Below, in pieces: positions 11,226 through 33,132 of a stretch of 64,000 nucleotides of DNA. The notes under the pieces are model-generated. The model did no database searches. It was not told where the DNA came from and saw only the letters and a list, made by a program, of their open reading frames with translations. The stretch is from Petrosia ficiformis (lineage: Eukaryota > Porifera > Demospongiae > Haplosclerida > Petrosiidae), in assembly GCA_947044365.1 (NCBI GenBank), contig OX345653.1, forward strand, positions 3,839,001 to 3,903,000, written 5' to 3'. The stretch's first letter is position 1; each line of letters opens with the position of its first letter. The translations under genes and the position numbers were made by a program.

Positions 11226-14200
11226 TCACCAGCTATTGACATCCCAGTTGTACACTTGATACTTAATCTTGAAATTTCCCTCATCTATTAATTTACGAAG
11301 TTTATCTTTCTTCTCTGAGGCTGCCAAATGAGAATGAATCCATTCCAATACCTGATAATAAAGAGAGATTAATATACATGTAATAATGATAATATGATGC
11401 ATTGACGCTGATAATAACCAATTTTAGTTATATCTCTAGTTCAGTGTTTTTTGATAAGCTTATAAGTTTCTTATTTGGCACTGCACAGTTCTCTCTTTGG
11501 GCCAGATAGCACAGTTAATTATGATTAAATTGTCCCTAATAGCAATAACTGTTTGTTAATTGGCTCAAGATGTATTCCCAATGGCGCACACGCTAACCAT
11601 TGCTGAGCCAATTTGGCCCATGCTTCAAAACATATCAAAACATCTGATCAGTTCTGTCTGTCTGTCTTGCTACAAAATTTCGAAAAACAAGTTAAAATGT
11701 TACGTTTTTCTAACCACATCAAACAGCTCGAATATTCATAAGAACGTATACATATATATACATACATTGCAAAAGCTAATGCAGGTCACAGTATCCATTT
11801 CTTTGCTTTCTCATTATCAGTTTAATCGCAATAAGTACAAAACCAGAAAAGCCACGCCCACCAAACATGGCGTGCACCAAGTAAAATGCATTTTGAAAAA
11901 ACAAATAGAGCCGTTTTCTGAAAATTCATTTTACTTTTATAGTTACAAGAGGCTGAAGAAAGCTGAATTCTGTAGCTTTTGAGTGGAACCATAAAATTTA
12001 CATTTCTAGGCACTATCAAACTCCAATCTTTCTAAGAGAGCAACTACACACACCCTGCCAGAGATATTCTCCAGTTCTGTCAATGACTAAGCTAATATTA
12101 TGCAGTATTGTGTGGGTATGTGTTCTAGGAATATCTAGTTCTCAAAACTATATATAGCTTTAGAAAAACCTGATGACTGATTGCAGTTGATTTGTAAAAG
12201 GGTTACTGTAGCTACGAAATAACATTAGTTAGGTGAATGGATGGATGGATGGATGGATGAATGGATGGATGGATGGGTGGATGGATGGATGGATGGATGA
12301 ATGGATAGATGAATGAATGGATGAATGGATGGATGAATGGATGGATGGATGGATGGATGAATAGATGAATGAATGGATGATGGATGGATGGATGGATGGA
12401 TGGATGGATGATAGATGGATGAATGGATGGATGATGGATGAATGGATGGATGGATGATTGATGAATGGATGAATGGATGAATGGATGGATGGATGGATGG
12501 ATGGATGAATAGATGAATGAATGGATGATGGATGGATGGATGAATGGATGAATGGATGGATGGATGGATGAATGGATGAATGGATGGATGGATGGATGGA
12601 CAGATCGATGGATGGATGGACGGATTATTACCCTCACTGCAAAGTGAAGGGGAAGAAGGTACGGTAATCATTTGCTTATGTGTATGAGTGTATTAATTTG
12701 TGTCTGTTTCTGTGTGTGTATGTGTCTGTGTATCTCTCTGTGTGTATTACAATTTCATATAATCTATAATGATATACCTCTTCATCATTCACCCCAAAGT
12801 CCACTCGATACCATTTCAGAATAACACTCACACTCACCTTCATTGAGTAGAAAATATATAAAATAATTAATAGTAATATACAAGATTGAGAGGACTTACC
12901 ACACGATGACTCAAATCAATTTCTAATTTATCATTTTCAAAGAAAGCTTCAGTAGAAACTGTCAGCTCATCATCAATATTCTGTAATAATATAATTAAAT
13001 ACATGTGTATTTAATTAGTTATTAATAGTTATTAATAGCTATTAACTACATGTTAAGGTAAATATGTACAAATCCAAATCAAAGCATACTTGTCTGCAAA
13101 TAGGGTACATAATCACATGATTATCATGTGATGCTATATATACCTCAGCTAAATAAGGATGCAATTACATGATTATCATTGGTTGTCATAAATACGTCAG
13201 CAAAATAAGGCATTTAATCACATGATTGTCATGTGATGTTATAAATACCTCAGCAGAATAAGTTTTGATTGGTGGACAACTCTTAGCTCCACACACAAGT
13301 GCAAAATGCACACGAGGTTCTGGAGTTTCCAAAGCAACGGGCAATCTAGAAAATTAGATATGATCATTGGCATCATCATTCATTGATCCATTGTCTATCA
13401 ATCTGTCCATCCATCATTCTATCTATCTATCATCCCATCTATCTATCCATCCATCATTCTATCTATCTATCATCCTATCTATCTATCCATCCATCATTCC
13501 ATCTATCTATCCATCATTCCATCTATCATTCTATCTATCCATCACCCATCTATCCATCAGTCCATCTATCTATCATCCCATCTATCTATCCATCCATTAG
13601 TGTTTTTGATAAGCTCATATGGGCACACCATTGGCCCAAGGAGCTTCTTATTTGGCACTGCACAGTTCTCTCTTTGGGCCAGTGCACAGTTAGTTATGAT
13701 TATATTGTCACTAACAGCATTAACTCTTTGTTAATTGGTTAAGATGTATTCCCAATGACGCACAAACTAACTGTTTTTGAGCCAATTTGGCCCACGCTTC
13801 AAAACATATCAAAAACTCTGCTATCTATCATTCCATCTATCCATCTATCTATCATTCCATCTATCCATCTATCTATCATTCCATCTATCCATCTATCTAT
13901 CATTCCATCTATCCATCTATCTATCATTCCATCTATCCATCTATCTATCATTCCATCTATCCATCTATCCATCATTCCATCTATCCATCTATCTATCATT
14001 ACATGTATCATTCTATCTATCCATACCTGGAATCATGACTTGAGAAAGGTCTCCTTATAGCTCCGACAGGTTTTCTATTAGCTCTAAGTATTCCACTCTC
14101 CATGTCATTGAGTGAAAACTCTTGCCCACCAATGATGTAACTTGCTTGATAAAAGAACTATAATGAATGGGATGATTAAATATGTTCAATGTATTTCTGG

Positions 14201-17200
14201 GATACTAAACAAATGATATCATATTTTAACATCATTAGTTAGTAATATTGACTTATGAGGTATTGATCCTCTTATCTCCTCATTGGTAAATTGTCAACAT
14301 CTTTTAAAATATTCATTGTTTTATATATTTTCACCAATCAATAACTGTTTTTGAATAAACCATATGTTTCAGTAGTCATGTGATTAGCTACCTTCATCAG
14401 TACAACTACCTTCATCAGTACAACTACCTTAATCAGTACAACTACCTTCATCAGTACAACTACCTTCATCAGTACAACTACCTTCATCAGTGCAACTACC
14501 TCCATCAGTACAACTACCTCCATCAGTACACTACCTTCATCAGTACAACTACCTTCATCAGTACAACTACCTTAATCAGTACAACTACCTCCATCAGTAC
14601 AACTACCTTCATCAGTACAACTACCTTCATCAGTGCAACTACCTTCATCAGTACAACTACCTTCATCAGTACAACTACCTCCATCAGTACAACTACCTTC
14701 ATCAGTACAACTACCTTCATCAGTACACTACCTTCATCAGTACAACTACCTTCATCAGTACAACTACCTTCATCAGTACAACTACCTTCATCAGTGCAAC
14801 TACCTCCATCAGTACAACTACCTTCATCAGTACAACTACCTCCATCAGTACAACTACCTTCATCAGTACACTACCTTCATCAGTACAACTACCTTCATCA
14901 GTACAACTACCTTAATCAGTACAACTACCTCCATCAGTACAACTACCTCCATCAGTACAACTACCTTCATCAGTACACTACCTTCATCAGTGCAACTACC
15001 TTCATCAGTGCAACTACCTCCATCAGTACAACTACCTCAACTACCTCCATCAGTACAACTACCTCCATCAGTGCAACTACCTTCATCAATGATGACTACC
15101 AAAACATTTGGTTATTCAAAAACAATTATTGATTGGTGAAGATAAACATAAAACGATAAATATTACACTAGCCAGAACTTTTCAATATATCTTAGAATGC
15201 TATCTTATTGTTCAAAATAGTAAAGCGACAATAGATTGTAGTAAATTGTAATGCCTCACAAAGATATAAATTATTATCAGAGCATACTGCAGTATTGCCC
15301 AGTTCCAGTTGATGAATGGAAGGATCTTCTATTTATACATACACACACTAGTATCTAGGGTTGGGGGTGAGTCCACATGACAATTAGGTAATGTACTTCA
15401 TGTGATTATCACATGATCATGCATCAGGTACGTACTAGTAACTTCAAACAAGACACAAACTGAACCCAAAACATTTTTAGTATTGTTTCTCCTCCTAACT
15501 GATAGGGTCAACAATGAATGTAAGCTAATTTGTGTTGTGTTATATGCCAGTATTAGGTAAAATGACAGTCTCTTTTTGTTACAATATTACAATGTTATTA
15601 TATAGAAGATTAAAAGGGGCGGAGATTGAGAACAATTTGAAGGGTTACTAGAAAGGAGTTTAATAGTTTGAAAAGTAGAGTCCATAATGACAACAAAAAA
15701 CTTACCATTAGCCTCTTTAGCATATTGGTTGGTGGACCACGTACTACAAAAGCATGGATGACCAATGCGTTATATATATTACAAAAGAATGCAATCTTTT
15801 CATTTCTCTGTAGTACTGATAGGTCTACACGTTTTAGTTCTGCAGTAGCACGGACATATTCTTCAAACTTTCTACTCGTACTAATACCTTGATAATCTAC
15901 AGACTAAAAGAGAGGAGGAGGAGAAGGGGGAGGGGGAGGGGGAGGAGGAGGAGGAAGAAAGGGGGAGGAGGAGGAGGAAGAGGAGGAGGAAGAGGGGGAG
16001 GAGGAGGAGGAGGAGGAGGAGGAGGAGAATGAAAAAGAATAGACTATATGACTACATGTACATACATACAAAGTACAAAGCAAATTATTTTACACATACA
16101 TAGACATATACCACAACTACACACACATATACAGACACACAGACATATCACTTACAAATCCATCAGGAGACAAGTGTTCAGAATATATTTCTAGAATTAG
16201 CTTTCTAAGGTCATCAGCAACTTCATTAGCTAAGAAAGGAAAGAATAAACAGGAAACACACCCACTAAAAACACTCCAAAGATGGTATACTGTCACAATA
16301 GAAACTATATTTTCAAAAGAATTACTTTCAAGACAAAAGCAATGTTTCCCACATGGTACATATACATGTGCATTACAGTTAGTCCAGTTAAAATTAGCTA
16401 TATAATAATAATGAGCGGGAGTGACCACTAATTGTAATTAATGTCTGCAAAATGGTTATCATAGTCTGATATGGGGTAATACTAGGAATAGTATAGATTA
16501 CATGTCAAGGTAATATATAGTAATAGGTAATTAAAAAACTTGGGTAATAGTAATAGACAGTCAAGTAATAGTATTAGTAATAGTAATATATAATCTCAAT
16601 GTTGAAGTAATAGTAATTGACCTTAAGTGATATGTTCATTTAAGGTAGGGTCAGTAGAGAGTATTAGAGGGAAGTTTTTTCAGCCAAAAAGGCACAGCGT
16701 TACTGATTCTCTTTTTGAGAAACTCATGAATATTACACATGCAATGGTGTCTAAAATATGAAAGAATTTCAAGGAAACCTCAATGCTATAGTAATCCACA
16801 ACAGTAACACTGGCTTGGCTGTAATAGTAATAGTAACATACTACATTGACTGAGGTAGTAATATATGTAGTAATATATGTAATAGTAATCTACTACATTG
16901 ACTGAGGTAGTAATATATGAATAGTAATATTATACTGATTCTTAAGGTAATAATAACATACTACATTGACTGAGGTAGTAATATATGAATAGTAATCTAC
17001 TGATTCTTAAGGTAATAATAACATACTACATTGACTGAGGTAGTAATATATGTAGTAATATATGTAATAGTAACATACTACATTGACTGAGGTAGTAATA
17101 TATGAATAGTAATATATGAATAGTAATATACTGATTCTTAAGGTAATAGTAACATACTACATTGACTGAGGTAGTAATATATGTAGTAATATATGTAATA

Positions 17201-18180
17201 GTAACATACTACATTGACTGAGGTAGTAATATATGTAGTAATATATGTAATAGTAATCTACTGATTCTTAAGGTAATAATAACATACTACATTGACTGAG
17301 GTAGTAATATATGTAGTAATATATGTAATAGTAATCTACTGATTCTTAAGGTAATACTAACATACTACATTGACTGAGGTAGTAATATATGTAGTAATAT
17401 ATGTAATAGTAATCTACTGATTCTTAAGGTAATAATAAGATACTACATTGACTGAGGTAGTAATATATGTAGTAATACATGAATAGTAATATACTGATTT
17501 TTAAGGTAATATTAATATATTACACTGAGGTATTAATGGTAATAGCTGATTTTTAAGGTAATAGTAATATATTAAATTGACTGAGGTATTAATAGTAATA
17601 GTAATATACTAATTTTTAAGGTAATATTAATTATACATAATTATATTACATTGCATTACAATCGACCCCATGTCGGGACTACTCACGGTTACTTCAGCAT
17701 ATGCTGTCTATACACATAACATATCCATAAACAAAATACTGCTATAGATCTTTCACAATTCCATGGGTTTTCAGTCTTCAGCATTATAACCGTGGTCTGA
17801 TCATGTGACTACAACCAACCAATGAAAACAAGTTTAACTACACTATCAAAAGCTAACTGATCATGACCAATAAAAACATACATTATCAAGCTATATACCA
17901 GACAACAAAGATGGACGCAACAAACAAACATATTAGCATACCTTTTCTAGGCAAACAATGATGAGATAGTCGAGCGTTTAATGCACGGGTTTTGGCATCA
18001 CCTAGAAACCGGTAAAACAGGTGATCATCTTCAAAATCATGTTCATATGCCACATGATGGATAAAATGTCGACGAACTAACTCTTTACCAAGTTTGATGG
18101 CATCTTCTCGAGCTATATAAGTAATAGATAGATGGATAGATAGATAGATATATCAATAATAAATATATAGATATATATAC

Positions 18181-18222
<42 letters not shown>

Positions 18223-19794
18223 GAAAAAGAAGTTTGTCTCAACCAATAGTCTACTTTTACATTTAGTCTCTCTGTCTGTCTGTCTGTCTCTGTCCCTCTC
18301 TCTATTTGTCTCTGTCCCTCTCTCTATTTGTCTCTATCCCTCTCTCTATTTGTCTCTGTCCTTCTCTCTATTTGTCTCTGTCCCTCTCTCTGCACATAAT
18401 ATCACTTACAAGTTTCTTTGTTCTCTATCAACCATTCAACTAACTCTCGTCCGATGAAACTGTTCTTGTATTTAACCAAATGATAAGTATGGCTTTTGAC
18501 AAGATTACTTCTCTCTTGAATCTCTTGGGCCAATGCGGCCATTTCATCTGGAGTGCAGTCCAAACAAGATCCACCTGATCCTAAAATAGGAAATGAAACT
18601 AACTTAGAAGAGGAAATTAATTCAATATAAACCACAAGAATTGGAAATGTTTGCTCAAACTGTTATTCATTTGAGAATAATATATTTATATTAAACAAAC
18701 AAGAGGCCAGTCTAAACACCAGCATGGAGGCCTGACCTCATCTCTACTTGAGCCCCTGACATCATCTCCCCTAAAGGAGGAATCCTAACCTCAGTTGCAT
18801 GGAGATTTGGGCAAGGACTAAAGTGCAAGAGCTGGCCTTCACCACAGAAAGAAGCTCCTGACCTCATCCTACTATAACTACTATGTACTATCAAGGACAC
18901 ATTACTGTTTGTAAAAAATATTTTAAATAATTTTGAACTAAGTTTTGTGTTTCCCAACATAATCTTTTTGTTCCACAAAGGTTTTGCAGATCCGCCATCA
19001 TGTCTTTAAATGTAAGGCAAGAGGCTTGTTTAATTCCTCATTGTTTCATGAAGAAGGTTTGTCAACTAGATACTCACTGACCTTCACGTTGACTAGGTAA
19101 CAAAATCAATTCATCTGAGTCACCATCTCCCTGCTGATCTGCTTCTGGGGGAGGAAGAGGAGCGTCAGGTGGAGACTCATTTTCAACTACCTCTTTAATG
19201 AGAGCATCCAATTTGTTCTCTTCATACTAAAAAAAAATTTGAATGGATGAAAGAAAGAATAGATGATTGAGTGGATGACAGGCTGAGTGAATGGATGGAT
19301 GGGATGACTGAGTGAATGGGGATTGCCCTAGCTACCACACTCAACAAATGGTATGGTATCACCTTTGATCAATGGTTCCCTAGCTACCACCTTCAACCCC
19401 AGCTATGGATAATTATACACTCCACTAGATAGTTAATATGTCTAACTACTGCTGAAATTGAAACTGAAATATATATAAACACAAATACATCAAGACAGGG
19501 GCAATCAGATAGATGGATGATGGATGAATAGAGAAATAGACATAAAAAAGAGCACAAAATCTAACATACTAGCTTTTTCAAGTCTTCAAAACCTCCAATA
19601 TGATGTGCATTGAAGAAGATTTGAGGAACTGTCCTTCTACCAGTCCTTTCTTGCATTTCGTGTCGTCTCTGAGGATATTTCTCCAAGTTAACATCTACAT
19701 ATTGTATTTTCAAATCGTTCAATAGGGCTTTAGCTCGTTTGCAGAATGGACAGCCAGTAATTGAGAATAATAACACCTGGCCTTGAAATTCCAT
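11226..19794 (-). CDS. Glutaredoxin-DEP-DUF547 protein, 11 exons, 492 aa
   Basis: Exons: 19794-19570, 19226-19082, 18580-18410, 18112-17942, 16229-16156, 15903-15706, 14157-14027, 13345-13249, 12980-12900, 12837-12778, 11351-11226; all phases agree. Residues 1-75 are a glutaredoxin fold with redox motif GCPFCKRA, the cis-proline RRTVPQIFF and the glycine motif GGFEDL. A polar linker follows. Residues ~125-235 are a DEP domain ([24 protein letters not shown]). The rest is DUF547, with [63 protein letters not shown] and the terminal [14 protein letters not shown]. The same three-domain order is known from plants and invertebrates, and the molecular role is not established. Start at MEFQGQ was chosen; an in-frame ATG at 19852-19854 would add 20 residues, but a 3'-splice-like TTTTAG lies between. 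Exon 10 uses a weaker AAG acceptor. Confidence 0.93.
11441..11655. mobile_element. MITE family 3 copy
   Basis: About 215 bp between CAGTGTTTTTTGATAAGC and AAAACATATCAAAACATCTG, which are imperfect inverted repeats. It shares TCTTATTTGGCACTGCACAG and GAGCCAATTTGGCCCA with the copies at 13598-13822 and 23438-23660. Lies in the last intron (11352-12777) of the Grx-DEP-DUF547 gene. Confidence 0.8.
12236..12630. repeat. (GGAT)n microsatellite with GAAT interruptions
   Basis: About 395 bp of GGATGGATGAAT-type repeat in the last intron of the Grx-DEP-DUF547 gene. Open frames of the type [11 protein letters not shown] are artefacts of the repeat. Confidence 0.97.
13380..13595. repeat. (ATCT/ATCC)n microsatellite
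   Basis: Interrupted ATCTATCTATCC repeat directly abutting a MITE family 3 copy on its right. A similar tract resumes on the other side at 13821. Confidence 0.95.
13598..13822. mobile_element. MITE family 3 copy inside a tetranucleotide repeat
   Basis: About 225 bp from GTGTTTTTGATAAGCTCATA to CATATCAAAAACTCTG, with terminal inverted-repeat similarity. It is flanked on both sides by ATCTATC-type repeat, consistent with insertion into a pre-existing microsatellite. Confidence 0.85.
13821..14022. repeat. 22-bp higher-order (ATCT) repeat
   Basis: About eight units of CTATCATTCCATCTATCCAT in the intron just beside exon 7 (14027-14157) of the Grx-DEP-DUF547 gene. Confidence 0.95.
14391..15090. 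repeat. 18-bp minisatellite, about 38 units
   Basis: Unit CAGTACAACTACCTTCAT with variants (TTAAT, TCCAT, TGCAAC, or loss of CAA). It lies in intron 14158-15705 of the Grx-DEP-DUF547 gene. The unit is a multiple of three, so every frame without a stop stays open; the resulting [10 protein letters not shown] frames are not genes. Confidence 0.97.
15905..16028. repeat. Polypurine (GGA/GGGGGA)n tract
   Basis: About 120 bp of G and A only on the plus strand. In the direction of the Grx-DEP-DUF547 gene it reads as an almost uninterrupted C/T tract that ends at the acceptor of exon 6 (15903). Purine-pyrimidine mirror tracts can form triplexes. Confidence 0.93.
16830..17610. repeat. Complex minisatellite (CATACTACATTGACTGAGG)
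   Basis: About ten units built from ACATACTACATTGACTGAGG, TAGTAATATATGTAGTAATA and CTGATTCTTAAGGTAATA, with variable order. Lies in the 1.7-kb intron 16230-17941 of the Grx-DEP-DUF547 gene. Confidence 0.93.
18122..18392. repeat. (GATA)n and CTCT/TTTGTCTCTGTCC repeats
   Basis: (GATA)n at 18122-18218, then a 22-bp TCTGTCCCTCTCTCTATTTG repeat at about 18262-18392. Both lie in the intron between exons 3 and 4 of the Grx-DEP-DUF547 gene. Confidence 0.93.
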
Positions 19795-19932
19795 GGTATG
19801 TTCTTCTTCGCCTAAAATTAATTCAATTAAGTTATTAATAAAGGCCACGCCCAATTATATTAACATGCATGCGCCGCATGTATATCTCGATGTATATGTA
19901 AGGTGTTCCTGAACTAATAGTATCATATTAAA
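19795..19932. promoter_or_regulatory. Bidirectional promoter region, 138 bp
   Basis: It separates the inferred start codons of the minus-strand Grx-DEP-DUF547 gene and the plus-strand GABA-B-like receptor. It holds the near-palindrome ATGCATGCGCCGCATG. No TATA box is obvious. Shared regulation is inferred from the geometry only. Confidence 0.5.
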
Positions 19933-30157
<10,225 letters not shown>

Positions 30158-30625
30158 ATGTAATCAAATACTTGTTTTCATTTCTTGATAACAGATAACA
30201 CAGGACTGGTTTTTCTATATATATTTCCACAATTTTCACAATTTTCTAGTTGTTAAAAAAAATGATTTTTTTTTTGTTTTTATAGATATTGTGGGTGTGT
30301 GTGTATACAATGTGTGGTATGATCTTTGTTAGAGTGGCTGACAATAATTATCATTAATAATTGAAGCTTGTAATAAAATTAATTATCAATAACTATTAAT
30401 TGATTATCACTGGAATTAATTATTAAAATCTTAATTCTTACATGTCTCATGTATGCATATTACAGATGAATGTGATTAAAAAACAGGTTTATGAATCTTG
30501 TTTATAATGCTATTGTATACAATATGTAGTATGTAATTGTAAAATTTGTGTAAGCTGACTTAATTGTGTTGGTATGAAGTCCAATACCACTTTTAATTCA
30601 TTGTGAAGTCACTACAGTTATATTC
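30158..30625. other. Intergenic: convergent 3' flanks
   Basis: 468 bp between the receptor stop and the stop of the minus-strand type I membrane-protein gene. AT-rich with AATAATTATTAAT-like stretches; an AATAAA at 30371-30376 on the plus strand could serve the receptor gene. Nothing else seen. Confidence 0.6.
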
Positions 30626-33101
30626 CTAGCTCTTCTCTTCCTCCTCTGGTTTTAGATGGAACTCTGAAGTCTCATACCCATCTGTTACGTCACTGCCATA
30701 TTCCTCTCCTTGTTCTCCAGTGAATTGAGCTCCTGAAGTCTCATACCCATCTGTTACGTCACTGCCATATTCCTCTCCTTTTTCTCCAGTGAATTGAGCT
30801 CCTGAAGTCTCATACCCATCTGTTACGTCACTGCCATATTCCTCTCCTTGTTCTCCAGTGAATTGAGTTCCTGAAGTCTCATACCCATCTGTTACGTCAC
30901 TGCCATATTCCTCTCCTTCTTCTCCAGTGAATTGAGCTCCTGAAGTCTCATACCCATCTGTTACGTCACTGCCATATTCCTCTCCTTGTTCTCCAGTGAA
31001 TTTAGCTTCTGAAGTCTCATACCAATCTGTTATGTCACTGCCATATTCCTCTCCTTGTTCTCTAGTGAATTGAGCTCCTGAAGTCTCATACCCATCTGTA
31101 TTCATAATAAAGTCGCTGCCATAATCCTCTCTTTCTTCTCCGGTGAATTGAGCTCCTGAAATCGCATATTCATCTGTTACGTCACTCCCATATTCCTCTC
31201 CTTCTTCTCCAGTGAATTGAGCTCCTGAAATCGCATATTCATCTGTATTCATAATAAAATCACTGCCATATTCTTCTCCAGTGAATGGACCTCCTGACGT
31301 CCCATATTCATTTTCACTATAATTATCTTTCCTTTTATATTCTTTGATATTGAGCCGTTTCTTTGCCAACATGATCTTAAATTGTATCTCATCTCTTTGA
31401 AATGAATCAATATCACTCAATACAATATCCAATCTTGATAGATAGAGAAAAGAATTATAATATTATAATTATTTACATGTGCGACTATGAGTGAGAAATT
31501 CAGTATCAAACGTTTATCATTATGAATGTTTGCTTGTACAGGAAGCCACCTAAAATATGAATCTAAAGGTGTTCATATTCATGATGACCTCAAAATTAGG
31601 ATGTAAAGGATAATTATATGAAAATGGTGCAGGTAAAAAGATTGTTAGTCATTCCAAATAGCTAATAACATTTCTCTGAGGTCAACATGAATGATCTTTA
31701 GCAATAGTTGGTCTGCCTAATTTGGTTTTAAGGCAGTACGTAATAATTAGAGTATATAGGGTACTGCACTAGGTATTATATGCATACCATGAGCTTAAGC
31801 TTACATGAAGCACATGCTGGTATTTTATATATCATTATTGATCAAAATTATTATTTTTGAACACGATCACATGAAATATCAACACAACACTTATATACAT
31901 ACATACGTACCCCTCTGGAAAATTTCGGCCTTTCTTCTTTCTTGTAACCATGACAAACAAGAAAGCAACTGTACACAGTATTATGATAGCTATGGTGATG
32001 AACACACCTAAGGAAATCATTAGAATATTATTGGTTGTTATGTCCGAGTTAGAGTCCTCAGGCTGTATGTGTACACTTTCACTTATGTTAATATCACTGC
32101 AGTTTAAATCAAGTTGAATAATTACACCATCCAGCTCGATTATATATGGAGCAGATGTAGATAAGAATTTGTTGAGAGATATCAGTGCTTTTTCGAGAGC
32201 AGTTTCATTTGGCAGCGTAAGTCTTGCTTTGTATTCCAGTTTCGAACCGCATTCATATGTAGAACAGTTTATTTGTGTAATTGTTAAATGATTGTTGTCA
32301 AGGTTACACAGACAATCTGAAATAATGCTATCAGTAATGATCGACGAATTGTTTGCAAAGATGAATGTCTGTTAGTGTATTAAAGAAATAATTACAAATA
32401 TTGTTTTAGAAGATGTAATAGGCATACCTCAGTAGTAGAGTCTATTATGTTAAAACATAAGTGAATGATTTCAGTATCTACAAAGACAGATGTTAGTATG
32501 TAATTTAGTATGTCCTCCATTGAGTGACACATGCTATACTATGTGTATGTACTGTGTACTACTTACATCCTTGTTGAGTGAAGACAGTGATTTCACTAAT
32601 TTCACTTGTAATGTCAGTAATTACATTAACAGCAGTAACTTCAACAAGATATGGTATAAATGGATCTAACATGGACATAGCATTAGATAATGAAAATACA
32701 TAGTCAACAGTTACAGTATAATCATGTATTAACCTCATGACATTAAACTATACATTATATTACATATAAAGTAATTTTGAGATCGTCATGAATATGAACC
32801 GACTTTAGTCATACCGTGAGTGATCATTATTGTACAACAGCTTTAAGCTAAGTTTTATATTTGATGACATAGTAAACAACGTCTGTTATTCTGTACTAGT
32901 ACATTACTGTCACCATTTCTCCCACATATGTAGGAGTTGAAGAATTTGTTACCAATGGGGTGACAGCTGTTATCATGGAAAGAATTATGGTTGCTATGAT
33001 AAACATTTTTCAGTGTTTATCATAGCAACCATAATTCCTTGGTTACTGGTCTATGTCTGTCTCCATCCTACACCCACCCACCCCCCCCATCCCTCCCTCC
33101 C

Positions 33102-33132
<31 letters not shown>

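Noticed and set aside
12212..12671. Open frames of the [11 protein letters not shown] type
   Set aside because: Translation of the (GGAT)n microsatellite.
13367..14060. Open frames of the SIHLSIIP and MIDRWIDG types
   Set aside because: Translation of ATCT/ATCC repeats; one frame also runs through a MITE.
14391..15090. CRISPR array
   Set aside because: The repeats are contiguous with no unique spacers, and the context is an animal intron.
14338..15139. Up to 250-codon open frames (FISTTT, YLHQYN, VVVLMK)
   Set aside because: The 18-bp minisatellite is a multiple of three, so frames stay open by construction; the region is an intron.
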